Below are positions 41,507 to 50,183 of a DNA stretch of 64,000 nt, one piece after another. A program made the translations under genes and the position numbers. Source of the DNA: Leptospira montravelensis. Lineage in GTDB: Bacteria > Spirochaetota > Leptospiria > Leptospirales > Leptospiraceae. Within the stretch, counting starts at the first letter, position 1. Each line of letters starts with the position of its first letter. Below the pieces are notes generated by a model that made no database searches, had not been told where the DNA came from, and saw only the letters and a list, made by a program, of their open reading frames with translations. Location: NCBI RefSeq assembly GCF_004770045.1, contig NZ_RQFO01000004.1, forward strand, positions 1 to 64,000, read 5' to 3'.

Positions 41507-42751
41507 ATGACCAATTACTTTTTTAGGTTTTCTCTCTGCTTTCTTGTACTCGCATGCCACGGGAACACAGTTCCCCAATTTCGCGTTCATCCGAATGATT
41601 CCAAGTTGCGAATTTCTCAGGACATTTTTTATGAAAAAATCCTTCCGACCATGGCCGGAAAAAAATTGATGCTTGCGACAAACCCATCGGGAATTGGAAC
41701 AAACCCCAAAAAGATCATTACCTCTTTAGAAAAATATAAAATCACTCTGGAACATTTGATTGGACTCGAACATGGTTTTCTCGGTTTAGAAGAAGAGTTT
41801 AGTCAAACACCTGTTACTATGGATTCTACTTTCAATCGTCCACTGTATCATATCTACCGAATCAAAGATTCTGAATTACGAGACCTAGTCCGTGAGGTAG
41901 ATTATATTGTTTTTGATGTACAAGATGTGGGGATGCGTTGTTATACGTATCTCAGTGTTTTAAAAAGACTCATGGATGCCATGAAGAATACAAAAACCAA
42001 ACTCATCGTCCTGGATCATATTCATGTGGCCATGCACCTTCCGCCTATGGGTGAAAAAATGAATCCAAGGAATTTAAATTTTGCAGGTGAGTTTCCCTCG
42101 CTTCTCATCACTGGGATGACCGTTGGTGAAGCCTCCAGGTTCTATAACAAAGAATATTTAAAAGACAGTGTGGATGTAATGGTGGTACCTGTAGAAGGTT
42201 ACCGCAGAGGAATGTATTTTGAAGATACAGGAATTCCTTGGACCACTCCCTCACCAAACCTACCTATGGTGGACTCAGCTAGAAATTATCTTTCTTTGGT
42301 TTTACTTGAAGGTGTGAATGTGTCTGTGGGCCGAGGCACCCAAGCTCCCTTTGTTTATTTTGGTGCACCTTGGATGACAAATCCAGAAGAACTGGCATCC
42401 AAACTAGAAAAATTAGGAAACAAATCTTATTATTTTTCGCCGGTGTATTTTAAACCAACCTTTGGTCCTCATAAAGGCAAAATTTGTTCAGGGCTTCGTA
42501 TGAATTTAGTTCGTCCAGATTACGACCCCATCCAATTGGCTTATGATTTGATTCGGCTTATGAAAGAAACCTATCCCAGTGAATTTAAATGGAGTAAAGG
42601 TTCTGCAAACCATTGGGTAGACCAACTTTGGGGAAATGAACATTTTCGAACTTCCATTAATGAAGGAAAAAGTTTTGCCGACTTTCATAAAACTTATTTA
42701 ACAGAAGAAGAATCGGAACGTAAAAAAATCGCTCCCTATTTATTGTACTGA
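41507..42751 (+). CDS. NamZ-like exo-N-acetylmuramidase (DUF1343)
   Basis: 414 aa from the ATG at 41507. Lipoprotein signal (FLVLACHGN). A DUF1343/YbbC domain follows: KKLMLATNPSGIG, LIGLEHGFLGLEEE (conserved Glu-His-Gly), DYIVFDVQDVGMRCYTYLSV, LVLDHIHV (canonical LDRPNP changed), then GMTVGEASRFYN, TGIPWTTPSPNLP and LEGVNVSVGRGTQAPFVYFGAPW. Relatives hydrolyse MurNAc from the non-reducing end of peptidoglycan fragments (GH171). Here the usual PNP of LDRPNP reads HIHV, which may alter substrate choice. Confidence 0.88.
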   Translation: MTNYFFRFSLCFLVLACHGNTVPQFRVHPNDSKLRISQDIFYEKILPTMAGKKLMLATNPSGIGTNPKKIITSLEKYKITLEHLIGLEHGFLGLEEEFSQTPVTMDSTFNRPLYHIYRIKDSELRDLVREVDYIVFDVQDVGMRCYTYLSVLKRLMDAMKNTKTKLIVLDHIHVAMHLPPMGEKMNPRNLNFAGEFPSLLITGMTVGEASRFYNKEYLKDSVDVMVVPVEGYRRGMYFEDTGIPWTTPSPNLPMVDSARNYLSLVLLEGVNVSVGRGTQAPFVYFGAPWMTNPEELASKLEKLGNKSYYFSPVYFKPTFGPHKGKICSGLRMNLVRPDYDPIQLAYDLIRLMKETYPSEFKWSKGSANHWVDQLWGNEHFRTSINEGKSFADFHKTYLTEEESERKKIAPYLLY

Positions 42752-42755
42752 GGTT

Positions 42756-43352
42756 ATGATGAAAAAGATTCTATTAACATTTTTAACTTTTTTAATTGCA
42801 TTATCAGTTTTGGCTTCTGAGAAAGAACCGAAAACCGTCTCCAAAAATAAAACTGCAAAAGTATTGAAATCTGTGGCCTTTGCTACCATTCGTTCGACAC
42901 TTCTTGTTTCCTACGGAGAGGGGGAAGAAAAACAATCTGCCTATACTCCTTGTTCGGAAAATTTTCCGAGTATGCCAGGTGACTTTCCTTGTAACTATCT
43001 AGATTACGAAGGGACAACCCTGGAGGTGGCTTCTCATTCCACTGTAAACGAAGGAGAGGCAACAGAAGGATCGGATCCGGAGGATGTATTCCCTGGTGGA
43101 AAGATTATCATCAAACTTATCAAACAAAAATCACCTAACCTTAATGGAAAGGTGGTATTTCTTGGTGAGGGAGAAGATCAACTAAAACTATTTTATGGTC
43201 CCAAAGGCCAAATTTCTCATTACTTATACCGGCAAACTCTCGTTATTTTTAAATGGGATTGGAACCAGTCGGAACCTAGCCTTACCGGTTTGCTTTTTGT
43301 AAATGTCAATAGAGAGTATTTTCCATTAGAAGTAAAAGAGTATTCATTTTAG
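42756..43352 (+). CDS. exported protein of unknown function
   Basis: 198 aa, two adjacent ATGs at the start; the second is better spaced from TGAGGT. Cleavable signal peptide (LLTFLTFLIALSVLAS). The mature part has a Cys pair (PCSENF, PCNYLD), an acidic stretch near 105-115 (EGEATEGSDPED) and a strand-rich C-terminus (LLFVNVNREYFPLEV). No family recognised. Five bases after the NamZ-like gene, so probably in the same transcript. Confidence 0.7.
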   Translation: MMKKILLTFLTFLIALSVLASEKEPKTVSKNKTAKVLKSVAFATIRSTLLVSYGEGEEKQSAYTPCSENFPSMPGDFPCNYLDYEGTTLEVASHSTVNEGEATEGSDPEDVFPGGKIIIKLIKQKSPNLNGKVVFLGEGEDQLKLFYGPKGQISHYLYRQTLVIFKWDWNQSEPSLTGLLFVNVNREYFPLEVKEYSF

Positions 43353-43355
43353 TCT

Positions 43356-44231
43356 ATGCCTACCATCCAAGGTTATGTAAGAAAAATGTCACACAAAGGT
43401 ATTTCGCCTGTTTCTTATTTTTGGGAAACAGCAAACTACAATGAGGTGGACAAAAAAGATCTAACTGCTATAAAGTCCACTTCGACAAGCTCAGTGGACG
43501 TTTGGATTGGAAAAAAAATTACGTTATCGACGAATGATATCATTCGTTGTTTGCACTGCGGGAAAAAAACAAAAAAATCCTTTAGTCAAGGTTATTGTTT
43601 CACTTGTTTTACTACTTTGGCGGAAAACGATCTTTGTATTTTAAGACCAGAAACCTGCCATTTTCATAAAGGAACTTGTCGGGAACCAGAATGGGGAAAA
43701 ACCAATTGTTTTAAAAAACATACAGTTTATTTTGCAAACTCCAGTGGATTAAAAGTGGGGATCACAAAAGAAAATCCTGTTTCCAATCGTTGGGTGGACC
43801 AAGGGGCAACCTATGGGCTTCCCATTTTGGAAGTGGAGTCAAGAAGAGATGCAGGAATTTTAGAACATTATTTAAGTCAGTATTTGCCCGATAAAACTAC
43901 TTGGCAAAAGATGGTGGCGGGTGATCCACCTGACATAGATTTGGTGCGTGAGGCAAATAAATTCTTAAATCATTTAGAAAAAAATGATTTTTTTTCCCCT
44001 ATCGATAGTAAAACAAAACTAGTATGGAAAAGATTAGATCTGAGTGGTGGTGTGACAGAAATTGATTATCCGATTGAAACTTATCCAGAGAAAATCAAAT
44101 CGCTCAAACTCACAAAAGAAACTCCTATCTCCGATACTCTTGTAGGAATCAAAGGGCAGTATCTCCTTTTTCGATCGGGTGTGATCAACATTCGTAGTCT
44201 CAGTGGTCTTTGGATTGAAGTCTCCACTTAG
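43356..44231 (+). CDS. DUF2797 protein with REP-like insertion
   Basis: 291 aa, the DUF2797 family. Features: CLHCGKKTKKSFSQGYCFTCF (about 68-88, zinc-like Cys), an IYE-type PETCHFHKGTCREPEWG block with more Cys/His, HTVYFANSSGLKVGIT (about 128-143) and RWVDQGATYGLPI (about 149-161). The KVGIT and RW..QGA text recalls GIY-YIG-like folds. Function unknown, maybe nucleic-acid related. Residues about 40-48 (IKSTSTSSVD) are encoded by a REP-like hairpin (43475-43499), an unusual insert before the first Cys motif. Three bases after the previous gene. Confidence 0.85.
   Translation: MPTIQGYVRKMSHKGISPVSYFWETANYNEVDKKDLTAIKSTSTSSVDVWIGKKITLSTNDIIRCLHCGKKTKKSFSQGYCFTCFTTLAENDLCILRPETCHFHKGTCREPEWGKTNCFKKHTVYFANSSGLKVGITKENPVSNRWVDQGATYGLPILEVESRRDAGILEHYLSQYLPDKTTWQKMVAGDPPDIDLVREANKFLNHLEKNDFFSPIDSKTKLVWKRLDLSGGVTEIDYPIETYPEKIKSLKLTKETPISDTLVGIKGQYLLFRSGVINIRSLSGLWIEVST
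43475..43499 (+). repeat. REP-like palindrome inside a coding sequence
   Basis: GTCCACT (43475-43481) and AGTGGAC (43493-43499) form a 7-bp stem around TCGACAAGCTC. The text TTCGACAAGCTCAGTG is a well-known extragenic palindrome core seen dispersed in many bacterial genomes. Here it lies in frame in the DUF2797 gene and encodes a Ser/Thr-rich loop. Confidence 0.7.
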
Positions 44232-44904
44232 ACAAATCCGACTAAAAGGTGGGTTTACCACCAAGATTCTTTTTGAATGTGAGGAATTTTTAATCGCTGA
44301 AAAACCAGAAGGACTTCCTGTTCACGAAACCAAAGATCCAAATCGGAAAGACTTTACTAGGTTACTGGCAAGTTACTTACATTTAAAAGACTTACGTACT
44401 GTAAACCGTTTGGATTTGGGAACCAGTGGGATTGTTCTTCTTGGAAAAATCCAAAGTAAAAATAAAGAAATTGATTCACTATTAAAAGATGCAGAAAAGG
44501 AATATATTTTTTTATGCCACGGGATTCCCGATTGGAAGGAAAAAAGATTCGAATGTTTTATTCGGGATGGAAATCAAAAAGTACAAATTGTCCGGAGTGG
44601 TGGAAAAAAAGCCATAACCGAGTTTCGAATCTTAAATCATTTTCCAGAAGCAGGATTGACTTTTGGAATGGCAAAAATTCTAACAGGAAGACGGCACCAA
44701 ATTCGCGTTATGCTTCGCGAACTTGGTTTTCCTGTTCTTGGGGATCCAGTTTATTCAGATTTCCAAACAGAAAGGATGGAAACCAGGATGTATCTACATT
44801 CCTTTCGATTGTGCTTTACCGACTTACAGGGAAAAAAACAGTGGGTGGAAACGGAAATCCCGTTGGAATTTTCCAATCGTGTAGGAAAAAAACTTTCCCT
44901 CTAA
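44203..44904 (+). CDS. RluA-family pseudouridine synthase
   Basis: 233 aa with a GTG start that overlaps the previous gene by 29 bp; a slightly later start is possible. Core motifs: FLIAEKPEGLPVHE, VNRLDLGTSGIVLLGK with the catalytic Asp (near 68), KEYIFLCHG, ITEFRIL, LTGRRHQIRVMLRELGFPVLGDPVYS and MYLHSFRL. No S4 domain. It isomerises uridines in rRNA or tRNA; the exact site cannot be told. Confidence 0.92.
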   Translation: MVFGLKSPLRQIRLKGGFTTKILFECEEFLIAEKPEGLPVHETKDPNRKDFTRLLASYLHLKDLRTVNRLDLGTSGIVLLGKIQSKNKEIDSLLKDAEKEYIFLCHGIPDWKEKRFECFIRDGNQKVQIVRSGGKKAITEFRILNHFPEAGLTFGMAKILTGRRHQIRVMLRELGFPVLGDPVYSDFQTERMETRMYLHSFRLCFTDLQGKKQWVETEIPLEFSNRVGKKLSL

Positions 44905-44914
44905 ACTAAATAGA

Positions 44915-45406
44915 ATGAAAAACAAAGTATTTCACAGCTTTATCAAAGAACAAAAAGTTTACAGAATCTTTTCTCAGATCGCAAAGTATGTATCAATAGT
45001 TTTTCTTATCATTTATTTATACTTATTGTTTAGCTCTAGTTATACGGCAAGCCCTCTCATTGTAGTTATCAATTATTTAGCCATTCTCACTAGTTTTTCT
45101 GGCATTATCATTTTTAAATACTACGAAATTCCAAGTATCCTTTTGACAGTTTTTACAGAAGGAGAGTTGTCTCCTTTCTTTCAATTGAACACCGAGGAAA
45201 GGCAATTGGTTTGGAGAAAAGCAGGACGAGAGGATTTGTTACCACAAGAACCCAATCCCGATTATATTTCAACCCACCTACATTTGTATGATCGTTATCC
45301 TTGGAAAAAAATTGGAAAAATTTATGCGGTCATATATTTAGTTGTCATTCTTACCTCTATTTTCTATTTAACTTCCGTATATATCGAGACCGGATTTCAA
45401 AACTAA
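44915..45406 (+). CDS. membrane protein of unknown function
   Basis: 163 aa with three predicted transmembrane helices (about 22-42, 47-70, 137-155) and a soluble loop (about 78-130) with an LNTEERQLVWRKAGREDLLPQEPNPDY segment. Family not recognised. Ten bases after the pseudouridine synthase gene. Confidence 0.7.
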   Translation: MKNKVFHSFIKEQKVYRIFSQIAKYVSIVFLIIYLYLLFSSSYTASPLIVVINYLAILTSFSGIIIFKYYEIPSILLTVFTEGELSPFFQLNTEERQLVWRKAGREDLLPQEPNPDYISTHLHLYDRYPWKKIGKIYAVIYLVVILTSIFYLTSVYIETGFQN

Positions 45407-45454
45407 GAAAGCAATTTTCCTTGTCTTACGGTCTCTGGTAAAAATCCTATCCCT

Positions 45455-46552
45455 ATGGCTTTGAATTGTGGAATTGTAGGTCTCCCGAACGTCGGTAAGT
45501 CGACTATTTTTAATGCTCTCACGAAGGCAGGAGCGCAAGCTGCCAACTATCCGTTCTGTACGATTGAACCCAATACCGGTGTGGTCGAAGTTCCTGATGA
45601 AAGGCTAAACCGTTTGGCCGAAGTTTATAAACCAAAACGAACCGTTCCCACAATGATTGAGTTTGTGGACATTGCGGGCCTTGTAAAAGGGGCAAGCCAA
45701 GGGGAAGGACTTGGAAATCAGTTTTTATCTCATATCCGTGAAGTGGATGCAATTTGCCACGTAGTTCGTGCTTTCCAAGATGAAAATATAACGCATGTTC
45801 ATGGGAAAGTAGATCCCATCGAAGATATCACAGTGATCAATTATGAATTGATCCTTGCCGATTTGGACAGTTTAGAGAAACAACAACAACGTGTTGCAAA
45901 AACTGCCAAAACCGGTAACAAAGAAGCCGCAGAAATTCTATCGGTGATGGATAAAATTTTAGATGCCTTAAAAAAAGGAAACCGTGCCTCCACTGTAGAA
46001 CTGGGTGATGAAGATATTAAAATTGCTAAAAAATTCAACCTCATCACCATAAAACCAGTATTATATGTTGCGAATATTTTAGATTCTGATGTAAAAACGA
46101 ATGAAAATCCTCTCGTGAAAACCATAGTTGATTTTGCTTCCAAAGACGGAGCACCTGTGGTTGTTTTATGTGGTCGTTTTGAGGAAGAAATTTCTGGTTT
46201 AGAAAAAGAAGACCAAATTGCTTTTTTAGAAGAGATTGGTGAAAAAGAATCGGGTTTGTCTCGAATGATTCGTGCCTCTTACAAACTTCTTGGATTAATT
46301 ACTTTTTTTACAGCAGGTGTGGAGGAAGTTCGAGCTTGGACCACCCACCAAGGAAGTACAGGGCCTGTGGCAGCAAGTGTCATCCATTCTGATTTTGAAA
46401 AAGGTTATATCCGCGCAGAAGTGATGCGGTATGAAGATATCGACAGAACAGGGGATGCTGGCAAGGTCAAAGACGAGGGCAAACTCCGCGTGGAAGGAAA
46501 AGAATACATTGTCCAAGACGGGGATGTCATTTATTTCCGAGTGAACGCTTAA
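45455..46552 (+). CDS. ychF: ribosome-binding ATPase YchF
   Basis: 365 aa. An Obg-family GTPase fold that uses ATP: P-loop [14 protein letters not shown], switch [33 protein letters not shown] and the altered G4 motif VANILDSDV in place of NKxD, as in all YchF. The C-terminal TGS domain ends with [29 protein letters not shown]. Involved in ribosome function and oxidative-stress tuning. Confidence 0.97.
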   Translation: MALNCGIVGLPNVGKSTIFNALTKAGAQAANYPFCTIEPNTGVVEVPDERLNRLAEVYKPKRTVPTMIEFVDIAGLVKGASQGEGLGNQFLSHIREVDAICHVVRAFQDENITHVHGKVDPIEDITVINYELILADLDSLEKQQQRVAKTAKTGNKEAAEILSVMDKILDALKKGNRASTVELGDEDIKIAKKFNLITIKPVLYVANILDSDVKTNENPLVKTIVDFASKDGAPVVVLCGRFEEEISGLEKEDQIAFLEEIGEKESGLSRMIRASYKLLGLITFFTAGVEEVRAWTTHQGSTGPVAASVIHSDFEKGYIRAEVMRYEDIDRTGDAGKVKDEGKLRVEGKEYIVQDGDVIYFRVNA

Positions 46553-46555
46553 AAA

Positions 46556-46580
46556 AAATCCCGACTTTCGCCGGGATTTT
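46556..46580 (+). terminator. terminator of ychF
   Basis: AAATCCCG (46556-46563) / CGGGATTT (46572-46579), an 8-bp stem with an 8-nt loop that runs into T, 3 bp after the ychF stop. An A-run precedes it, so it may also work on the opposite strand. Confidence 0.75.
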
Positions 46581-46685
46581 GAAGTGAACTAGTTTGGAAA
46601 AGAAAGTAGGTTCCTAAAAGTAGGAACATTTCTCAGTTAATTAATGACCTCACACTTCCTTTTTATTGCATACGAATCAAAAAAA

Positions 46686-47222
46686 TTACGATTGTAACAT
46701 AAAATGATAACGGCCAATTTCTTTGCCGGATTCAAAGATCGCAAGTTCGGGGCTCGAATCTAGAGTAATCGGAGAATCAAACATGGACTGGGATCCCAGC
46801 TTGGGTAGGGTTTCCACGGGAGCTCCATCTAAAAACAACTTGGCAGAAAGCCGGTCGCAATTGGAAGCCTCGACCGAAAGGAATACTTGATTCTTTTCGG
46901 CACTAGGTTGGAAGACAAAATCCAAATCCCGCCCCCCCACCTGCCTGTGCACTCGAAAGGCACCTCCGCTTGCGTTTCCATCGCCTCGGAAGGCAAGTTC
47001 CGGAGACAGTAGGCTCCTCTCCAAAAGCTCGCTGGAAATGAACTTGAGTTTGTCATTTATGAATTGTAGACAAATTTGGACGGTTGGGCTTAGATCCGGG
47101 AGAACGGTTTTTAAGATCCGGTCGACCGTTGGTGAGTCCGCCTCTTCCCCTTGGGACATGAGGTATAGAGCTTCTTTTAATTTGAGTCGGTTCATAAATT
47201 CATTTGGATCTTTTGGTTCCAT
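46686..47222 (-). CDS. candidate sigma-factor partner protein, CHAT operon
   Basis: 178 aa, no signal peptide or membrane helix. Residues 1-70 are helical (NEFMNRLKLKEALYLMS, DRILKTVLPDLSPTVQICLQFINDKLKF). Residues about 85-178 are strand-rich (AFRVHRQVGG, FVFQPSA, KLFLDGAPVETL, ELAIFESGKEIGRYHF), like a small beta-sandwich. Family not recognised. It lies 18 bp after an ECF sigma gene, the usual anti-sigma place, so a soluble anti-sigma or co-regulator role is the first guess. It ends the six-gene CHAT operon. Confidence 0.7.
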   Translation of the reverse strand: MEPKDPNEFMNRLKLKEALYLMSQGEEADSPTVDRILKTVLPDLSPTVQICLQFINDKLKFISSELLERSLLSPELAFRGDGNASGGAFRVHRQVGGRDLDFVFQPSAEKNQVFLSVEASNCDRLSAKLFLDGAPVETLPKLGSQSMFDSPITLDSSPELAIFESGKEIGRYHFMLQS

Positions 47223-47240
47223 AGTATTTATTACCCCCCG

Positions 47241-47810
47241 CTAAGGCTTTATTTCCTTTGTAAGGATTTTTTTTATCTTTTCTTTTGCTCGATTGGCCCG
47301 GGCGAGGACTGTTCCTAGGGGAACCTCGAGGATTTCCGCAATTTCTTTGAATTTATAGCCTTTTAAACGTAGTACGAGAATTTCTTTGTGAACTTCATCT
47401 AAACTTTCAATGAGATCGTAAAACTCTCGTTTTTCTTCCCAGGCAAAAAAGACATCTTCTTGGGTTTGCCTATCATCTAAAATATCAATACTCAAATCCA
47501 AAGAAATTCCTTCACGATACTCATACCGACGAATGGATCTTGTCTGAGACATACTTATATTTTTAGAAATTTCACTTAAATAGATAATAAAAGCAGGAAG
47601 ACTATCTCCTTTGAATTTTCTGAGCAGGTGGTAGTCGTTTTCTGTGAGTTTTAAATAAACTTGCTGTGAAGTATCGGTCACTTCTTCTCTGGGAACATAG
47701 TGTGCACAAGTTCCAATGATGAGTCTATGAAACTTATGGATCAACTCTTGCCAAGCGGCACGGTTTCCAAGGAGGCAGTTATCGATTAACTTCCGAATGT
47801 CTTCGCTCAT
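47241..47810 (-). CDS. ECF-type sigma factor, CHAT operon
   Basis: 189 aa. Region 2: NRAAWQELIHKFHRLI, EVTDTSQQVYLKLTEN and FIIYLSEISKNISMSQTRSIRR. Region 4: LDEVHKEILVLRLKGYKFKEIAEILEVPLGTVLARANRAKEKI, whose HTH is intact. It is more divergent than the ECF factor at 11698. The ATG overlaps the stop of the exported protein gene by 4 bp. It is likely controlled by the proteins encoded with it, in particular the CHAT protease and the 178-aa protein. Confidence 0.88.
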   Translation of the reverse strand: MSEDIRKLIDNCLLGNRAAWQELIHKFHRLIIGTCAHYVPREEVTDTSQQVYLKLTENDYHLLRKFKGDSLPAFIIYLSEISKNISMSQTRSIRRYEYREGISLDLSIDILDDRQTQEDVFFAWEEKREFYDLIESLDEVHKEILVLRLKGYKFKEIAEILEVPLGTVLARANRAKEKIKKILTKEIKP

Positions 47811-48835
47811 AGATCGTTTAGGGATTGGACGGAATTTTTACAAGAAGTCAGGACATTTTCTAGTCTTTTTTGAAAATGGTGGGAACGAAATAAAGTTTGC
47901 CTAATGAACCGAACGCGAGTTTGGTTTGATTGCGAAAAGAGTGTTTGGTCTTTTGTTGTAAAACGCCCATAGTCACTAAAAAAACCAAAAAAACCTAACA
48001 AACGAATTTTTTTGTTAGTAACGGGAATTTCCTCTATACAATTATGAAATTCTTTTAATAAGGATAGGTTTTCTGGATAAAAATCAGAATCTAACTCCCA
48101 TTCTTCGATTAATGATAAAAAGAATTTTTTAGCTTCAGTATTTTCATCTTTTAAACTGGAAACAGCCCAAGGATTTTGTTTTGAATAATAAAATAATTGA
48201 TAGGAACTTTTGTTTTGTTGTTTCATATCCTGCAAAAGTCGTAGAATTAGTGTTTTTCTTCTAGATTCCGGCATTTCTGAATACAAAACTCGATTGATTG
48301 CTAAAGTGTATTCTCTCTCTTTTCCAAGTAGTAAGACTTCTTGTGCTTTATACAAATTAGAGAATATATAAATTGTTTTTTCCCATTCCTTTTGTAGTTC
48401 AGTGATGAGAGGAATTAGCTCTCCACTTGTGATTTCTGATTCTAAAATTTCTAGTTTAGGTAGTACAATGAGATCAAAAATCTTTTTTTTGGTAAGTTTT
48501 TCTAACTGTATTAACTCCTCTTTATTAAATTCGGAACAATGTTTTACAGTCAGAATGGCATCGTAAAATGAAATGTATCGCAGAATTTCTGTTAGATCCT
48601 TGATTTCTGCATGAGTACAAAGTTTCCAATAATATAAAAACTCTTCTTCCTCTTGGGCCGTTTCCGTTCGAATCATATCTCTCGTTTGGATTCCGTAAGC
48701 CTGGCTAATTAGGTTTTGGTTTGAATCAAACGAATTCCAGACTTCATCGAAGGATTTGGATTTAGGAAACCATTCAGCAAGTATGGGGAAGGACAAAACC
48801 AAAAGTAGAACTAAAGATTTTTTGAATCGTTTCAA
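47807..48835 (-). CDS. exported helical protein, CHAT operon
   Basis: 342 aa. Signal peptide (KKSLVLLLVLSFPILA, about 4-20) and no further membrane helix, so periplasmic. Almost entirely helical and charged, with three or four Cys (CTHAE, KHCSEF, NCIEE, SCKNSV). No family recognised. It overlaps both the CHAT gene and the sigma gene by 4 bp (ATGA type), so the three products are probably made in fixed ratio. It might be a periplasmic sensor that talks to the CHAT protein's membrane helix. Confidence 0.75.
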   Translation of the reverse strand: MKRFKKSLVLLLVLSFPILAEWFPKSKSFDEVWNSFDSNQNLISQAYGIQTRDMIRTETAQEEEEFLYYWKLCTHAEIKDLTEILRYISFYDAILTVKHCSEFNKEELIQLEKLTKKKIFDLIVLPKLEILESEITSGELIPLITELQKEWEKTIYIFSNLYKAQEVLLLGKEREYTLAINRVLYSEMPESRRKTLILRLLQDMKQQNKSSYQLFYYSKQNPWAVSSLKDENTEAKKFFLSLIEEWELDSDFYPENLSLLKEFHNCIEEIPVTNKKIRLLGFFGFFSDYGRFTTKDQTLFSQSNQTRVRFIRQTLFRSHHFQKRLENVLTSCKNSVQSLNDL

Positions 48836-50175
48836 TATCCACTCCTAGTTTTGAATTCGTAATACATTTTTTCTTCTGAGATATCTTTGGACAAAATAGA
48901 GTTCAAAAGCTCTCTCTTTTGAAAATCATCCAGAAATTCGTGTTTCGTTGATAGAAAAGATAATGCCATTTTACGAAATTCGGAGTTACTTAAATTAGAG
49001 ATTCGATTCAGAAGTGGATCCTTAGGTTTGACGGCCAAAACTTTTGTGTCTTTTTTTGTCGCGATTTTAGGTTCAGAAACTTCGAAATTCTCTATCGAGA
49101 TAGGTTCTTTCTTCTCTCTGGAAAAAACAATACAAAAAAGTAAAAATAACAAAACAAAAGTTATGCCGAGAATTCTATTTATTTGGAAGGTTTGTTTTTT
49201 TGTTGAAAAGTGAACTAAGCTAATAGCCGTTATTATTTCTTTAGGGGATCCTTTGTATAAATTTTTTCTAATTTTTGCTAAGGATTTATGTGAATTTTTT
49301 GATTTTAAATAAGAATCCCAAAATATGATTCCAATCTCTTTTGCTAAATTGGTTTCTACTGGGAATAAAAAACCGATTACTTCTTTTGCACCTGCCTTTA
49401 AAAAACTAGTTGTAAGTCCAGAATGTTCTATGGAGTCAAAAGAAGAATGGCAACTGTTGAAAAATACAAGATCTAAATTTGAAAAAGAAAGTTCGGTTAT
49501 TTCTTTTGAATACAAAAAATCATTTGTTCCAATGGGAATTCCATTCTTTTCGGTATGCCCTGCATAATGTAAATACTTTGCAGAGCTGATCTCTTCAATT
49601 AATCTGACTCTTGTTAAGTGATCTTCTTTTAAGATTCTTAAATTTAACTTTTTCTCTAAGATCGGGTATAAAGATGTACATTCTTCTTTTACTGTAGATA
49701 TTAAATTCGGTTTTACTGGATTACAAACAATTAAAACGGTATTTGATTTTTGTTTGTGTTCTTTTAAAATGGTTTCGATTCTGATTCCTCTATGGTAATC
49801 GATGTCTTGGAATAAAAAACCTTTGTGAGTTCGTAGAATTTCCCAGGGGACAGAGGAAAGTTCAGGATCAATTAGTAGATGGATCGAATCTGTAAATCCT
49901 GGTTTTCGCCAAAAAGGTAGTGTTTGGCCAAATACAATTTGTTCTAGGTTATCTGATTTTTTCCCCAACTTTTCTAGGAACTCTTTATGAGTCGGGTTTT
50001 GAGATAAGATTCTTTCTACAAAAAGAGCCCAGTCCATTAGGAATTCATGCAGGTGTTTGCCTGAGAATTTTGTAGTTTTTTCTACATTACCAAAGTTCTC
50101 CTGTTTCTCTTCCCAAATACATTCTCCATCTGTGAAATTTTCTCTAGAAAATTTGGCTATAATTCTAAGTTTCAT
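48832..50175 (-). CDS. membrane-anchored CHAT-domain protease
   Basis: 447 aa from the ATG at 50175; the frame is open further upstream without a good start. A CHAT (caspase-like) domain spans about 95-320: LLIDPELSSVPWEIL and the GFLFQDIDYHRGIRI region, catalytic His in YLHYAGHTEKNGIPIG (His 207), catalytic Cys in LVFFNSCHSSFD (Cys 242), then FLKAGAKEVIGFLFPVE. One transmembrane helix follows (about 334-353: ILGITFVLLFLLFCIVF), with about 90 residues beyond it. The protease domain would face the cytoplasm. CHAT proteases elsewhere are triggered in conflict and regulatory systems, including one that frees a sigma factor in type III CRISPR. Eight bases after the cysteine-desulfurase gene. Confidence 0.85.
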   Translation of the reverse strand: MKLRIIAKFSRENFTDGECIWEEKQENFGNVEKTTKFSGKHLHEFLMDWALFVERILSQNPTHKEFLEKLGKKSDNLEQIVFGQTLPFWRKPGFTDSIHLLIDPELSSVPWEILRTHKGFLFQDIDYHRGIRIETILKEHKQKSNTVLIVCNPVKPNLISTVKEECTSLYPILEKKLNLRILKEDHLTRVRLIEEISSAKYLHYAGHTEKNGIPIGTNDFLYSKEITELSFSNLDLVFFNSCHSSFDSIEHSGLTTSFLKAGAKEVIGFLFPVETNLAKEIGIIFWDSYLKSKNSHKSLAKIRKNLYKGSPKEIITAISLVHFSTKKQTFQINRILGITFVLLFLLFCIVFSREKKEPISIENFEVSEPKIATKKDTKVLAVKPKDPLLNRISNLSNSEFRKMALSFLSTKHEFLDDFQKRELLNSILSKDISEEKMYYEFKTRSGY

Positions 50176-50183
50176 TGTTTTGT

